Below are positions 1-10,618 of a stretch of DNA of 64,000 bases, piece by piece. The DNA lies in the NCBI GenBank assembly GCA_014825775.1, contig MVAQ01000071.1, positions 24,609-88,608 of the forward strand. Direction: 5' to 3'. A program made the position numbers and the translations under genes. Source of the DNA: Krasilnikovozyma curviuscula (lineage: Eukaryota; Basidiomycota; Tremellomycetes; Cystofilobasidiales; Mrakiaceae). The notes under the pieces were generated by a model. The model searched no databases and had not been told where the DNA came from. It saw only the letters and a list, made by a program, of their open reading frames with translations. Positions within the stretch are counted from its first letter, which is position 1; every line of letters begins with the position of its first letter.

Positions 1-723
1 CAAGATCTTCTTCATCCATTTCAGGAGATTCATCCTCGTCTTCATTCATCTCGATTTCAACGTCGTCATCTCCAATCCGATTCCCGGTCGACGTGCGCCA
101 TCGACTTCCCGTTCCACCACCAGCTTTGGCGCCTACTTTAACCTTGGGACCTCTATCTTTCTCCCGCTCTTTTTCTCTGATGCTGGACGTGAAAGCACGG
201 CGTTTCCTCTTTCTTGAAGAGAGTTGTTCCGTGGGCACATCGTCATCTTCGTCGTCAACGTCGATCGGGACTGGCCGATCCACAAATGTTTTGTTTTTGA
301 GAAGCACCACATGCCGTTGAAAGCTTGGACGGAGGAAGTAACAGAACTGGTATGATTCTGTAGGAAATAGAGGAGTGATCAGTTTGGAACTCCACGGAAG
401 GCATTCTACACACGAAATGACTTCTACTTACCACCACGATGAACGTCGACTTGAGGTTCCTTCTTTGAATCCTGATACATTTCCTTGTTGATCTTCTGGA
501 CAATCCTGCGGACCAAACGGGATATAGGAAAACGTCAGACCAAGGCTATGCGGGTCCTAGTGTCAGCAGTTTTAACATACCTTGTCCTGAGATCTTCCAG
601 AACAGACATCAAGATCCTATCATTCATCCATCTGACATGTGATGCATCGAGGTATACGAACAGCTGGAGGACGGTCGAAGCTGAAATCCTGAGGTAATAG
701 GTGTTTCTAGTGGAGAATGGCAT
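1..723 (-). CDS. Hypothetical acidic protein, C-terminal part beyond the window edge
   Basis: I do not recognise this gene. On the minus strand three exon-like blocks join in frame. The first, below about 723, reads ...LQLFVYLDASHVRWMNDRIL. A short block follows, containing QKINKEMYQDSKKEPQVDVH. The block from about 350 to position 1 starts SYQFCYFLRPSFQRHVVLLK and becomes basic (RKRKRRAF) and then strongly acidic (EIEMNEDEDESPEMDEED). The two introns have GT-AG borders near 583/508 and 435/352. The start is unsure: the ATG at 721-723 lies just before a good acceptor (cctcag), so the true start may be in an upstream exon. The protein continues off the left edge. The basic-acidic tail suggests a nuclear protein, which is inference only. 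It is divergent from MDM12. Confidence 0.45.
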
Positions 724-1071
724 TTGCAGCCTTTTCAATTCACCGACTAGGATTCTCACACTTCCCTAGTCGATTGGTATCAGCGGGTATGGTGAGGCTA
801 GGAGAGTTGCAGGTGATTGTGTAACTTCCTGATTTGACGACGTCGCTGTCGAGAGGAGCACCCGTAGTTTTCGCTCAACCACGCTTAACCAATTCTCAAT
901 AAATCGGAAGGATCCATTACTTTTACCCCCAGGATTGGATACCGGCTAATTTGTGTTAAGGGAGGAACTTTCCTATTTGCCTGGTGAGTTGGTCGTCGTG
1001 TACCTGCTACCTCTTCACCTCGTGCGTGAGACTCATTCGCATTCCCCTGCTTTAGTGAGGAAGTTGGCGCA
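724..1071. other. Intergenic region between two divergent genes
   Basis: About 350 bases separate the hypothetical gene on the left from MDM12. It probably holds the promoters of both and perhaps a 5' exon of the left gene. I see no clear TATA box or repeat. Confidence 0.5.
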
Positions 1072-2731
1072 ATGTCTATCGACCTGGATTACAGCTTGTT
1101 ATCAGATCCTGCACTGCTATCCAACCTGTTGACCAACCTGAATAGCAGCTTGGCTTCTACGAGCCTACCGTCGTACCTGGGACCAATTAGTATAACTGCA
1201 CTTGACTTCGGGACTGACGCCCCCGAACTGGAAGTTGTAGGCCTGAGGGATATATTCAAAGAGTTCTTGGAGGTAGAAGATGAAGATAGCGAAGAAGAAA
1301 ACGAGTACGATGATCAGCAGCAGGGGTTTAGAGAGGAGGAGGAGCATAGTGACTTCAGGGACGAGGATGATGAAGATGGTGACGGACAACAGAGTGCAGA
1401 TGGGAGTGGTGAAATGAGCAGATATTTCCAAGAAGCTGTGGCTGTCAGCAATCACTCTGGATTGGGAGTGCACCCAAATGGGTCCGATCTGTTGTTCCAG
1501 CAACAAGCTTGGAGGGACCATGGTAAGTCCCTGCGGCTACTATGGTCAGACTTGATATTTGACATTGCATTCTTTTTTAGTGTTCCCGTCAACACCCATT
1601 CCGACGTCGTCATTCTATGCGACGCGCTTGGGTCTAGGGGGTCAACCGTCACTTCCTTCTCTCGCCTCTCGAGCACCCTCACCGTCACCCCCATCTTTAC
1701 CGCCTCCGCCTCCAGTACCACTTCCCAAAGCGTCATCGTCTGCCTCAATTCCATCTCTTCAACTGCATCTAGCCTTATCTCAACTTACCAAGACATTACG
1801 ACTTTCAATCTCTACCTCCCTTCTCATCAATCATCCGAGCCCCAAATTCATGACTCTGCCACTCAGCTTGACAGTTACGAAGCTTCATCTCGAACTAGGC
1901 CTCGTGGTCGCGCTACAAGCGCCTGGCGAAGTCCCAACATCATCCCATTCAACGCAAGCCGGCGAAGACAACGAAACTATGCCAATGCACCACATAGACT
2001 CTCCACCAAATCCTTTCTATGATGATCCCATGTCAATGCATGGTGGAAGATCTCAGAGGGGTGCCAGCCCTTCCGTAGTCGGAGGTGGAAGTCATTACGG
2101 CTCGTCGTCACTGCCTCACTCACAAACTCCGCGCTTTGAAATCAACCGTCAAAGCTCTTACACAGGGAACTACTCCTATCAAGCTCAAAGACAACCCTCC
2201 CAACCTCTGCTTCCACCCCCTCAGCCAGCGCGCGTCTCTTCAAAACAACGCTCCAAGATTCATCTGACGATCCTCGATCCTCAGTCGCCATTATTCACCT
2301 CTCAGCCATCTTCAACAGCCCCACCATCCATGCGTGGAACGCTACTCTCAACACCGTTCGTGGGAACGACGACGACGCCGTCGAACCACACGCCGACGCA
2401 TCACCCCCTTGATCCTTCAGGAGGTCAGAAGCCGCTGCCGATAGGTCACCGGTTGATTCCTTCGCTGGAGATCGAGAGTGAGATTGGTCAAGCCACAGGA
2501 TTAGGGGGAGGTCTTGGGATGGACAGCAATGGGCATGTGCTGAGGAACGTAGCGAAGGTGGAGAGGTTCGTCGGCGAACTCGTGAGGGACACTTTGGTTC
2601 GTGAGGTGAGCAGCCTCCTTTCCTTTTGAACTGATAGTCTAAATGATAATTGTAAATTGACTCTCTTTTGTTTGATTTTTTCGTTGATGTTGCAGTTGGT
2701 GTGGCCGAACTTCCAAACGATAGTCTTGTAA
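1072..2731 (+). CDS. MDM12: Mitochondrial distribution and morphology protein 12 (ERMES subunit)
   Basis: MDM12 is the cytosolic SMP-domain subunit of the ERMES complex, which tethers the endoplasmic reticulum to mitochondria and moves phospholipids between them. Exons 1072-1522, 1581-2605 and 2696-2731 close in frame to about 503 residues. The N terminus MSIDLDYSLLSDPALL, then PSYLGPISITALDFGTDAPE, is the family hallmark. The middle block SPKFMTLPLSLTVTKLHLE and the C-terminal LEIESEIGQ, VLRNVAKVERFV and LVWPNFQTIVL complete the SMP fold. The last exon codes only 11 residues. The protein is much longer than the yeast one (about 270 residues) because of an acidic insert (residues ~70-115) and Ser/Pro/His-rich insertions in the second half, common in filamentous fungi. 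It ends 151 bases from the convergent CSN3 gene. Confidence 0.95.
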
Positions 2732-2882
2732 GCTTCCTGAATTCAGAGGGCTACACAACAACTGTATCACGTATGTAATTCAGTTGATTTGTTACAAGAT
2801 TCACATAGAAAGGTTGTAGGTATCCATCACATCTCTTCGTCGTATCAATCATCCTCTCCATCGTCAAACCAGCACCCCTCGT

Positions 2883-5185
2883 CTAGTAGTTGTCTTCGTA
2901 CATGTTTCTGCTTTTCCTGGGACCATCGCTACTTCCTCCGCCGATCCCTTCCATGCCACTGAATCCAGCATCGAAATCATCCCCTATCATTCCTGCTGGT
3001 CCCCATCCAGCCCCCCCTCCCGTCATACCGGCAAGACCCAACTCGTTAGCCTTTTTGAGGAACTTGTCGCTCTTTCCGTAATCACGGTCTTTCTCCCAGA
3101 ACTCGGTCGCGACGCGCGTCGCGAGACTCGTTTTGTGTTTTAAGAGAGATATCGTGTCGGCATCGGAGAAGTGTTTGAGCGATGAGAGTGGGGAAAATGT
3201 TATTGAGTCTGGTGTAAGAGTTGCGTTGAGAGCCTGCTCGTCGATCTGCAAATGAAATCAATTCCGTCAGCGAAGGTGCGCATAAGATTCGGCAGCAACC
3301 GAATCTTTCTCACCATTTTGAGAAGAGTTTTCTTGACTTTAAGGACTGCTGTAGGATGGGCAACATCTCCTTTGTTACCACCTTTAACCATGATGACCAA
3401 ATCATTGATTGAAGTCTTTGAGTAGACTTTCGTCAAGTTCAAAATTTTGGCTTCGTCAATCTTTAGCAAGACGTGCTTAACAAGACCAAATGTAGCGTCC
3501 TAATTAAACAGAGATATTTTGATAAAATGGAAGGTGAACAGCTCGATAATACGCAAGAATTAACTCACATTGACGAACGTTGTTTCGTTCTTGGAAGCAA
3601 TGTCCAAAACTGTGTTGAAGTCGCTTCGTTCCCAAGCAGTGAAGAATGATTGATAGATAGGATCTGCAGACTTAATCGCTTTTGAGACGCCAGAAGATGT
3701 GTATTTAGGTAGGTTCGTTTGCTTCAACGAACGGACATGGTTGAGCGATTGTCAAATTAACTCGCTAATTTTCAAGAAAATGAATGCTCACCTCTCCGTC
3801 GTGTAAGATAGAAACAAATCCCAATCTCTTCCAAGCAGCGACCTGTAGAGCACTCGCGCTTCCGGTGTGCGCAGGAACGGACGAGATGGCTGTGACGAAA
3901 GCAATCTTCGCTTCAGCCCATTTTCTCAGAGCACTGAAAATCATTCCAGATAGATAGAAGTAGCCGAGAACGTGAGAGGCATGGAGGCCGAAGTTCTGCA
4001 AGAGACAAATGAATGCTTAATGTCAGTTGAGGGGATAATGATGTCGATTTAACAGAAACTGACGTCTTTTAGAATGGTATGGATGTCATAGGTGATCGCC
4101 GGTAGAGCAATATGGTACTGTTTAGTGATGAGGCAGGACTGGCAGATCAATTTGACGGAGAAAACTGCAGGTTAGTAACGCGTGTAGCATCTCACGGAAA
4201 GGCCTTAGACAAACCTCGAGAAAGAGTGGATGTATGGAAGTGAGAACGCCATAACGACCATTTGTAAGACCACGAAGAAGCAAATTGAGAATTCCTGGTA
4301 AGTGCACAGCCTGAATTGGGAGAAGCACCAGACAAGTGTAAGCCATCAGGGCAAGAAGATGGCAGAGCTCGATCGAAACGCTCACCGCTGCCGTCTTCTT
4401 CCATATCCTGACTGCATTTTCAGCGATGTAATTAATTTGTGGAATGAGAGAAGATCCCCTTTAGCGGGAAAATGGAACAATGAGTTTTGAAACGAATCCT
4501 CGAGTGATAGCTGCGAGACATACCAAGCTTCGGGATTCGATTCGGCCATCGACCAGAGAACTTGGAAGGGAGGATAATAGGGAGAGGCAGGAACAAGACG
4601 AGCGGTGCTGGTAGAAGTCAAAAGCGTGTCAGCATGGTGCTGGTAAGGGAGAGGTTGCAGCCGGATTTCTGAGACGATCTGACACTCGTCTGATTGTTCA
4701 TCTGATCAGATTTGTTCATCAAACTCAATAACTCATTCCGGACCCTGCAGAGGAGTTTGTGGAAGGAGTCCGTCTTGAGATCAAGCCAACAAAAGCTGAC
4801 GCACTTTGCAGGTGCAATCCCACGGAGGACGTGAGGCTCCTGAAAGCCTTACGCTGTACATCCATGGAAGAACACCCGACATCTCTAACGAAAGCACTGA
4901 CAATAGAAACATGTGCTAGAATAGGGATGGAAAGAAGTATTGAGCTACTGACAGGATGAATATTCCCAGCCAAATGAACTCTTTTGGTCCCCTCCAGTCT
5001 ATATGAAGCAAAGGATCTGCATTACTGTTCAGGGGAAGAAGCAGAACAGCTGCTGGGATATTAGCCAAGTACTTTAAGAGGTTGATAGGCTTCTCATCGC
5101 TGGGTGCGTTCGCGACGTTGATGACCACCGTCAAGAGCTCGTCCATCGTAGCTGGCAGGTGGATCTGCTGAGGCTGAGAAGACAT
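2883..5185 (-). CDS. csn3: COP9 signalosome complex subunit 3
   Basis: CSN3 is a PCI-domain subunit of the COP9 signalosome, which removes NEDD8 from cullins and so tunes SCF-type ubiquitin ligases. The start is the ATG at 5183-5185 (MSSQPQQIHLPATMDELLTV). Many introns follow. Key matches to CSN3 are the helical-repeat segment HVLGYFYLSGMIFSALRKW followed by AEAKIAFVTAISSVPA (about 3765-4000), and the PCI winged-helix part AKILNLTKVYSKTSINDLV (near 3430). The last exon ends in a Gly-rich tail (GGGAGWGPAGMIGDD) and the stop at 2883. The middle exons between 4120 and 4970 are short and I could not fix every border. Confidence rests on the order of these blocks. Subunits with similar PCI folds (e.g. 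of the proteasome lid) are the main alternative, but the spacing fits CSN3 better. Confidence 0.75.
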
Positions 5186-5858
5186 GCTCGAGGGTATATA
5201 CGTATCTATCAGACAATTCTGTCCTCTGCTACAAGCTGGGTGCCCTCTGGACCCTCGGCTGGCGGATTTCCTGACCTAGGGTTGAGATCGTGGGAGCAGG
5301 TGGTCGTTGCGAGGCAGACCGCAAGGTAGGCTCCGACGCTCAACGAACTTTGAAAGGTTGAACTAGTCAGATACCCAGTGTGGAATTTGAAACAGCTCAA
5401 GCCCCATTGAAGGGTTTAGGTAATCTATTCACTGGATTAGGAGCTGCCTGACAAAGTGAGCTATTGGGAGACCTCTCTCCAGCGGCCGGTGAGTGAACCC
5501 ACCTCCTACCATCCTCGCTGTATATGCCTACCCATTTCTCCTTCTCCATATGAAGTGGAATTAAGCTGCATATTGGACGATCGTTTGAATTGGGGGTGGG
5601 CTTATATCTGTTCTGAAGAGACACAAATCTCATTGCTGGAGACTGGTGAAAGGTAAGCATGTTCCTGCTTGCACGATGCTTTCAGAGATTAGAGCACGTA
5701 ATAAGATTATACCTCTCTCTCTCTCTCTCATACACTCTCTCTCGTGTATTCTATGCTCTTCAACGCACTTTAAGAACCTCCTACTGCCCCCCTTCACTGC
5801 GAATTTCATTGATCTCTGGCATATCACTCTACATCTTGCACCATAGAAATCACTCACC
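5186..5858. other. Divergent promoter region with CT-rich tract
   Basis: This stretch lies between the starts of CSN3 (-) and SNF8 (+). It contains a run of CT dinucleotides near 5712-5738, typical of fungal promoters or 5' leaders. Open frames here have no recognisable product. Confidence 0.5.
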
Positions 5859-6740
5859 ATGCGACGACGAGCTGGCCTCCAAGCACTTTCTACGAACACT
5901 TCCTCATCCGCCGCTTACTCAACCCTATCCGCTGCGATATCAACGAATCAACTTGAGAATCTCAAGGCGCAGATGGACTCTTTCCGAACGGCACTTCGAG
6001 AATTCGCTACTAAACACAGGCAGGAAATTTTGAAGGACCCTATATTTCGGATGGAGTTTCAGGTGAGTTGGCGTCTCTGCAACAATAAGTTCGTCGCTGA
6101 GGTCTTTTGACGTGATCCTCTTCCGCTTTGATGCCATTTCGTCGCCTTGCTTATCAATAAGAAAATGTGTTCAGCAATACAAGTCGATCCTTTGAGTGGT
6201 CCTTTACACCCCCAATCAACATTTTGGTCGTCTCTTCTCCCCTCTTTCTCCGACTGGACGTACGAGCTTGCCATCCAAGTGATTGACATCTCCATCTCCA
6301 CCCGCCCTATTAACGGGGGAATCATCCCTCTATCTGATATTGTGCGGAAGATATGCGAGATTCGAGGGTTAAGTGAGAAGAATGGTATCAGCGAGTCGGA
6401 TGTCGAGAGGGCCGTCAAGACATTGGGGCCGTTAGGGTCTGGTTTTGAGGTCGTCACTCTTGGAGCTGGGGGTGATGGGAAGGGTGGAAACAAGGTGATT
6501 CGAAGTGTATCAAGGGAGTTAAATCCCGATGAGGGGTCGATGATTAACTTCGCGGTTTCGTGTGGTGGGAAGGTGAAGGTTTGGGACGCGATGAAGAGCC
6601 TAAATTGGAAAGAAGGCAGAGTGAGGACGGTACTAGAGGAAATGTGTGTGAAGGGTGATGGAGTATGCTGGTTTGATGATCAGAGTGACGGTGGAGACAG
6701 GGAGTATTGGATTCCCGGCGCGATGGAATGGGAGAGCTAA
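5859..6740 (+). CDS. SNF8: ESCRT-II complex subunit SNF8/VPS22
   Basis: This subunit of ESCRT-II acts at endosomes, sorting ubiquitinated membrane proteins into multivesicular bodies. Exons 5859-6062 and 6162-6740 join in phase 0 to 260 residues, close to the 258 of the human protein. The N terminus MRRRAGLQAL is the family signature. A coiled helical hairpin follows (QLENLKAQMDSFRTALREFA), then KDPIFRMEFQ, and after the intron KMCSAIQVDPL. The C-terminal half holds two winged-helix domains, with TRPINGGIIPLSDIVRKI in the first and NWKEGRVRTVLEEM in the second. The alternative ATG at 6147 lies inside the intron. The gene is intron-poor for this window. Confidence 0.96.
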
Positions 6741-7353
6741 TCTGTAGTTTGAGCTGTCATTGTGTATATGTGTTGTAGTATCGGCAGTCTGTTCGTCACA
6801 TCACACCAAGTGGAGCAAATAAGGATGATGAGGCTTCTTCCTGTCACTCTCTGTAGTGCTGTTGGAAAGCTCTTCCTGTCCGCCATTGTCGAACCCAGCC
6901 GAAGTTCAAGAAAGTTCCAAACATCATCCAGTCGAGCTGTGATAAATCACCACGGTTTCTAGGTTCTCACTAGGTGTCTTGTAATGACGATGATGAAGGT
7001 GAGGTTCTCTACTAAGGACACTTGATTTCATTCGAAGCTTCAAGACGTGGCTTTGAGGAAAGAAGAGTTTGCGATTAGTGATAGTGAGCTCTCCGAATCC
7101 ATTCAGAGAGCCTTTAATTAAGGTAATTCCTTTGCTTGAAATCTAGGACTATATTGTAAGTCAACTTATTGTATCAGGCAAGTATGAAATGAAAGTAGTA
7201 GCGTCAGAGGAAGTAATGTCAACTAAAGAATCAATTCCCTAATCATCAAAAACCAAGGTGCAACGATGCAGAAGAGGATAGTCTTTAGAAGATAGAGAAA
7301 AGGGAAGGGGAAACGAGAAGAGAGTTGAAATAAAAATGAAAAGTAAATATTCT
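6741..7353. other. Intergenic, no gene seen
   Basis: This stretch holds the 3' flank of SNF8 and the downstream side of the minus-strand tRNA-Gly. On the minus strand T-rich runs (TTTT and TTTTT) lie just past the tRNA end and may stop RNA polymerase III. I see no coding signal. Confidence 0.5.
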
Positions 7354-7448
7354 GAGACCAAGGGGAATCGAACCCCTACCCACTGCTCACCGAAGTGATT
7401 AAACCCTCAAATGGAAGGCAGCGATGATAACCATTTCACCATAGTCCC
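7354..7448 (-). tRNA. tRNA-Gly (anticodon UCC) with a 24-base intron
   Basis: The minus strand folds as a tRNA. Acceptor arms GGGACTA and TGGTCTC pair (with G-U pairs), followed by discriminator A. The D arm is GTGA...TCAT around AAATGGTTA. The anticodon stem is GCTGC/GCAGT, and the T arm is AGGGG-TTCGATT-CCCCT. The anticodon loop starts CTTCCA, giving UCC at positions 34-36. A 24-base insert (starting TTTGAGGG, ending TTCGGTG) sits after position 37, the standard place for a nuclear tRNA intron. The GGTTATCATC and CTTCCA blocks match fungal tRNA-Gly(UCC). Confidence 0.9.
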
Positions 7449-8188
7449 TTATTGACGGATTCAAACACACATCTCAATATGTAAGTAAATTAGCTTTCAA
7501 GTCCTGTTCTCAGCGTAGTCCTTTGTTTTCTGCCCATTCACACACAATAGCCCAACTAGGAGACATGTTGCTGGTACTTGCCAAACAGGAAATGACCCTA
7601 TATATCTATCTGGAAACAAACCCAGATCAAGGGGGTCTTCAGTGATCGATTCTTGTTTGTTTTGTGACTGACGGCAACTACAAACTAAATCCACGCGTCT
7701 ATGTCTACTGGGTGTGTAAAACACCTATCCAAGGAACCTTCTCATTACCTTTGGGATCTTCCAGGCGTACGTAGGTTTAGAATCAGACCCAGAAATGGAC
7801 TGCACTGATCAACCCACCTGCCAGCTCGCATATTGGAGGCCAACAGAGCTTAGGAGGAGACGCCGCGTTGAGACTGGGTTCGTAGCCATCGGATACGATG
7901 TCTGGCAGGAAGGAGTTCATAAGGTCAGCGGTGAAACGACTTCTTCACTGCTTGCGATGGAGAGCTCCATTGATTGTTCCAGATGTATCGACGAACATCT
8001 CGCCGCGCAGGCTCCTTTCTGCATTTCTAAGATTGCGCTATCCACAGTATTCAAGTTCTTGCGACATGCTTTCTGCGGGAGGTTTTTTTTTTTTGATTTT
8101 TTATCATCGCATAACTATACGTTTATTAAGCGACAACCCTATCCCTCTCCTCACCAGATCATGAAATCTAACCAAGCAGCCGCTCGAT
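7449..8188. other. Intergenic, RACK1 3' flank
   Basis: This stretch contains the presumed 3' untranslated region of RACK1 and the upstream side of tRNA-Gly. A plus-strand frame at 7795-8199 overlaps the RACK1 terminus, matches nothing I know and has skewed composition, so I treat it as chance. A T9 run lies near 8086. Confidence 0.5.
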
Positions 8189-9902
8189 TTAAGCAGTAAC
8201 TTGCCAGATTTTGCAGGTGTTGTCGGTGAAACCGGAGTACAATGTCTGTCCATCGGCGGACCAGGCAAGGGAGGTACATTCGATCTTTCTTCCATCGGTG
8301 ACTTCTGGGGTGAGGTCATCGACGATAGACCTGAGAAGCAAAGTTGGAAGAATGGTGAACAAACGCAACAGGAAACAAAGGCATGACAACTTGCAAACTT
8401 ACTTTGACTCCAAATCGAAGATCTTGATTCCGGTTGAAGTAGCAGCACACAACCAGTACCTGTTAGGGCTGAAGACCAAGGCGTTGACGATGTCACCTGC
8501 TTCCAAAGAGTAGAGGTGCTTTCCGTCGTTAAGATCCCAAAGCATGGTGATTCCGTCCTTTCCACCAGAGGCGGCGAGGGAACCATCTGGGGAGACGGCG
8601 ATGGTGTTGATGTATCCAGTGTGGCCGAAGTGGTTGGTGCGGAGTTTGCATTTGGAAAGTTCCCAAACCTAAGATCACACGCAAGAAAGAGTGAGATGTT
8701 AGTTTAACATTGCACATATCGTCGAAGGGAACATGTTGGGGAGAAGAATGAGAAGAATTGTTGTGTGGTAGATAATCAGAGATCTTGGTGATAAATTGGA
8801 TTCTCATTGGCATAGATGGTGCCTCTGAAGTAGCAAATATATATCGATACATCATTTTGCTTTTGGGGGTGGTTTGAAATTGCTGGATCGCCGAAGTGTT
8901 GCGGGGGTGATGAGGTTACATCTTTTGTATAGAGAAGACTAACCTTAACAACCTTATCCCATCCGGCGGAGACGATAACTGGGTTCAATGGGTTGGGGGA
9001 GAATCGCACACAGGAGACCCTAAATAAGGCAGAATGGTCTCAGCGGTTAAAACCAACAGCAGGCACCGGCGGAAGGCGCTACGTACCATTCGGAGTGACC
9101 GTCCTCCTTGATGTCGAACTTGCACTCTCCGAGGGTGTTCCAAAGCTTGATGGTCTTATCACGGGATCCTGAAACGATCTGTCTGTTATCAGCGGAGAAA
9201 GAAACACTGTAGAATGCCAAACCAAAAACAATTTAGTCTCAATTTTCATTCATCCACCGAGTTGTGGAAGGCCACTCACGAGAGAACATCGGCGGTGTGT
9301 CCAACGAATCTTCTGGTGGTTAATCCTGTGTTGAGATCCCAGAGACGGAGGGTGTGGTCCCAAGAGGAGGAGAGGGCGAATTGACCGTCAGAGGAGATGA
9401 CAATGTCGGAGACGAAGTGGTTGTGCCCGTGCAAGATCTTCTTTGGGAAACCGTAAGATCCGTCTTCGCGAGTAAGTTGCCAGACAATGATGGTCTTGTC
9501 TGAGGTAGCAGTTGAGGTTGTCGAAGTAAACAAGGAATTGTCAGTTTTGAAGTTTCTCAAATTACATTGAATCATCCTTCACAATCTCCTTCCAGCCCAA
9601 CTACAGTCCTCCAGCTTAATTCTACTATCCAACTGGTCTATCTGATGAGTTGCTGAAGGTCCTAAAGGCTGACTAGATCCCTGATTCAATTTGAGGTTTA
9701 ATCTTGAATTGCTGAACCTGATTCCAACTTGTCCTACCGCTCCTTCTACCTCACCACATACCCCTGGCCATTTAGTTGAAGGGAGAAACGCACCTCTGGA
9801 AGCAGTCAAGATGACATCTGGGTTCTCGCTGCTGGTAGCGATGGCGGTGACCCAACCGGAGTGACCCTCGAGCGAACCCTTGAAGGAGAGAGATTCAGAC
9901 AT
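8189..9902 (-). CDS. RACK1: Receptor for activated C kinase 1 homologue (40S ribosomal WD40 protein)
   Basis: RACK1 (ASC1 in budding yeast, Cpc2 in fission yeast) is a seven-bladed WD40 propeller on the head of the 40S ribosomal subunit; it links translation to signalling and to stalled-ribosome control. Exons 9902-9794, 9499-9280, 9206-9087, 9019-8944, 8668-8403 and 8330-8189 give 310 residues, the usual length. It starts [22 protein letters not shown] repeats are visible throughout: [65 protein letters not shown], and [10 protein letters not shown] at the end. Two introns are far longer than the rest: intron 1 (9500-9793, 294 bp) and intron 4 (8669-8943, 275 bp), which hosts a U24 snoRNA. 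Confidence 0.98.
8771..8861 (-). ncRNA. snR24: Box C/D snoRNA U24 (snR24 type) in RACK1 intron 4
   Basis: Inside intron 4, read on the minus strand, are box C AATGATGT (8856-8849), the guide segment TATTTGCTACTTCAGA, a C'-like AATGAGA, the second guide segment TTTATCACCAAGATCT and box D CTGA (8779-8776). Both guide segments are those of U24, which directs 2'-O-methylation of neighbouring positions in the large-subunit rRNA (C1437, C1449 and C1450 in yeast 25S). In S. cerevisiae U24 sits in the intron of ASC1, the same host gene. It lies about 85 bases from the donor and about 100 from the acceptor, as expected for an snoRNA released by trimming of the lariat. The exact ends are estimates. Confidence 0.9.
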
Positions 9903-10618
9903 TTTCTAGAAATTCCCGTTTGGTTACAAGTCAGTTTTCACGCAGCGATAGCAGCAGCTCTCGATTCGTCGACTCACAGTGTTAGAGAGATTCCTAGACT
10001 ACCAGAGACTCAGTGCGCCGTGCTGAGAGCCTTCGCGGAGGGCGGGACCTGAAACCTCATTTTCCCACGCCCAAAACTATACATTGGCAACACCCTTAGT
10101 TCGGTACTTTTGCACGGATATATAAATTGAATGAAGAATATAGTGCATTGTAACTTTGAAGCTTTGGTCAAGATCCATTCGAGCTCGAAATAGTCGATTT
10201 AGCGAAAGTTTGTGGTTTGTTTACACTATTCATTTATGTCGCAATTCTTTCAGCATCGAGACCGTCAATCGTGAGATGAACCATAGCAGTTCAAATGACG
10301 CAAGAAAGTATCAGTAGGCAAAGAGAGTGACGATAAGGGTATAGCAAGGGTATGGAATGTGAGCAAAGAAATGTTCTGATGAAGGCGAACCGTCAAAACG
10401 GATGCTGGTGTTGGGTAATATGGGTATCAATAAGTTGGAGGGAGAGAATGATGTTATGTAACACGAAGGGTAAGGTAGACGGATAGTTCACGAGCAAGCT
10501 CGGAGGGCAAGGAGGAAAAACAAAGGCGAAGAAGTAAATACAGCGAAGAGAAGAATGATCACGAGTGACCAGAAGTAGAGAAACTATCACAAAAGTGAGA
10601 GAATCAATGGAACGGTGT
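9903..10618. other. RACK1 upstream region and kinesin 3' flank
   Basis: About 700 bases hold the RACK1 promoter and the downstream flank of the kinesin gene. A TATATAAA-like stretch lies near 10118-10126, about 215 bases upstream of the RACK1 start. No gene is seen. Confidence 0.5.

Noticed and set aside
6147..6161. Alternative start for SNF8
   Set aside because: The ATG lies inside the first intron; the family N terminus MRRRAGL is at 5859.
7795..8199. 134-codon plus-strand frame
   Set aside because: It overlaps the end of RACK1, contains a run of Phe from a T tract and matches no family; likely chance in a 3' flank.
9500..9793. Box C/D snoRNA in RACK1 intron 1
   Set aside because: Only a weak ATGATTC and a CTGA about 30 bases apart are present; too short and off consensus for a snoRNA.
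9579..9902. 107-residue form of RACK1 reading into intron 1
   Set aside because: The WD40 frame resumes exactly after the GT-AG intron, and the read-through sequence is not WD40-like.
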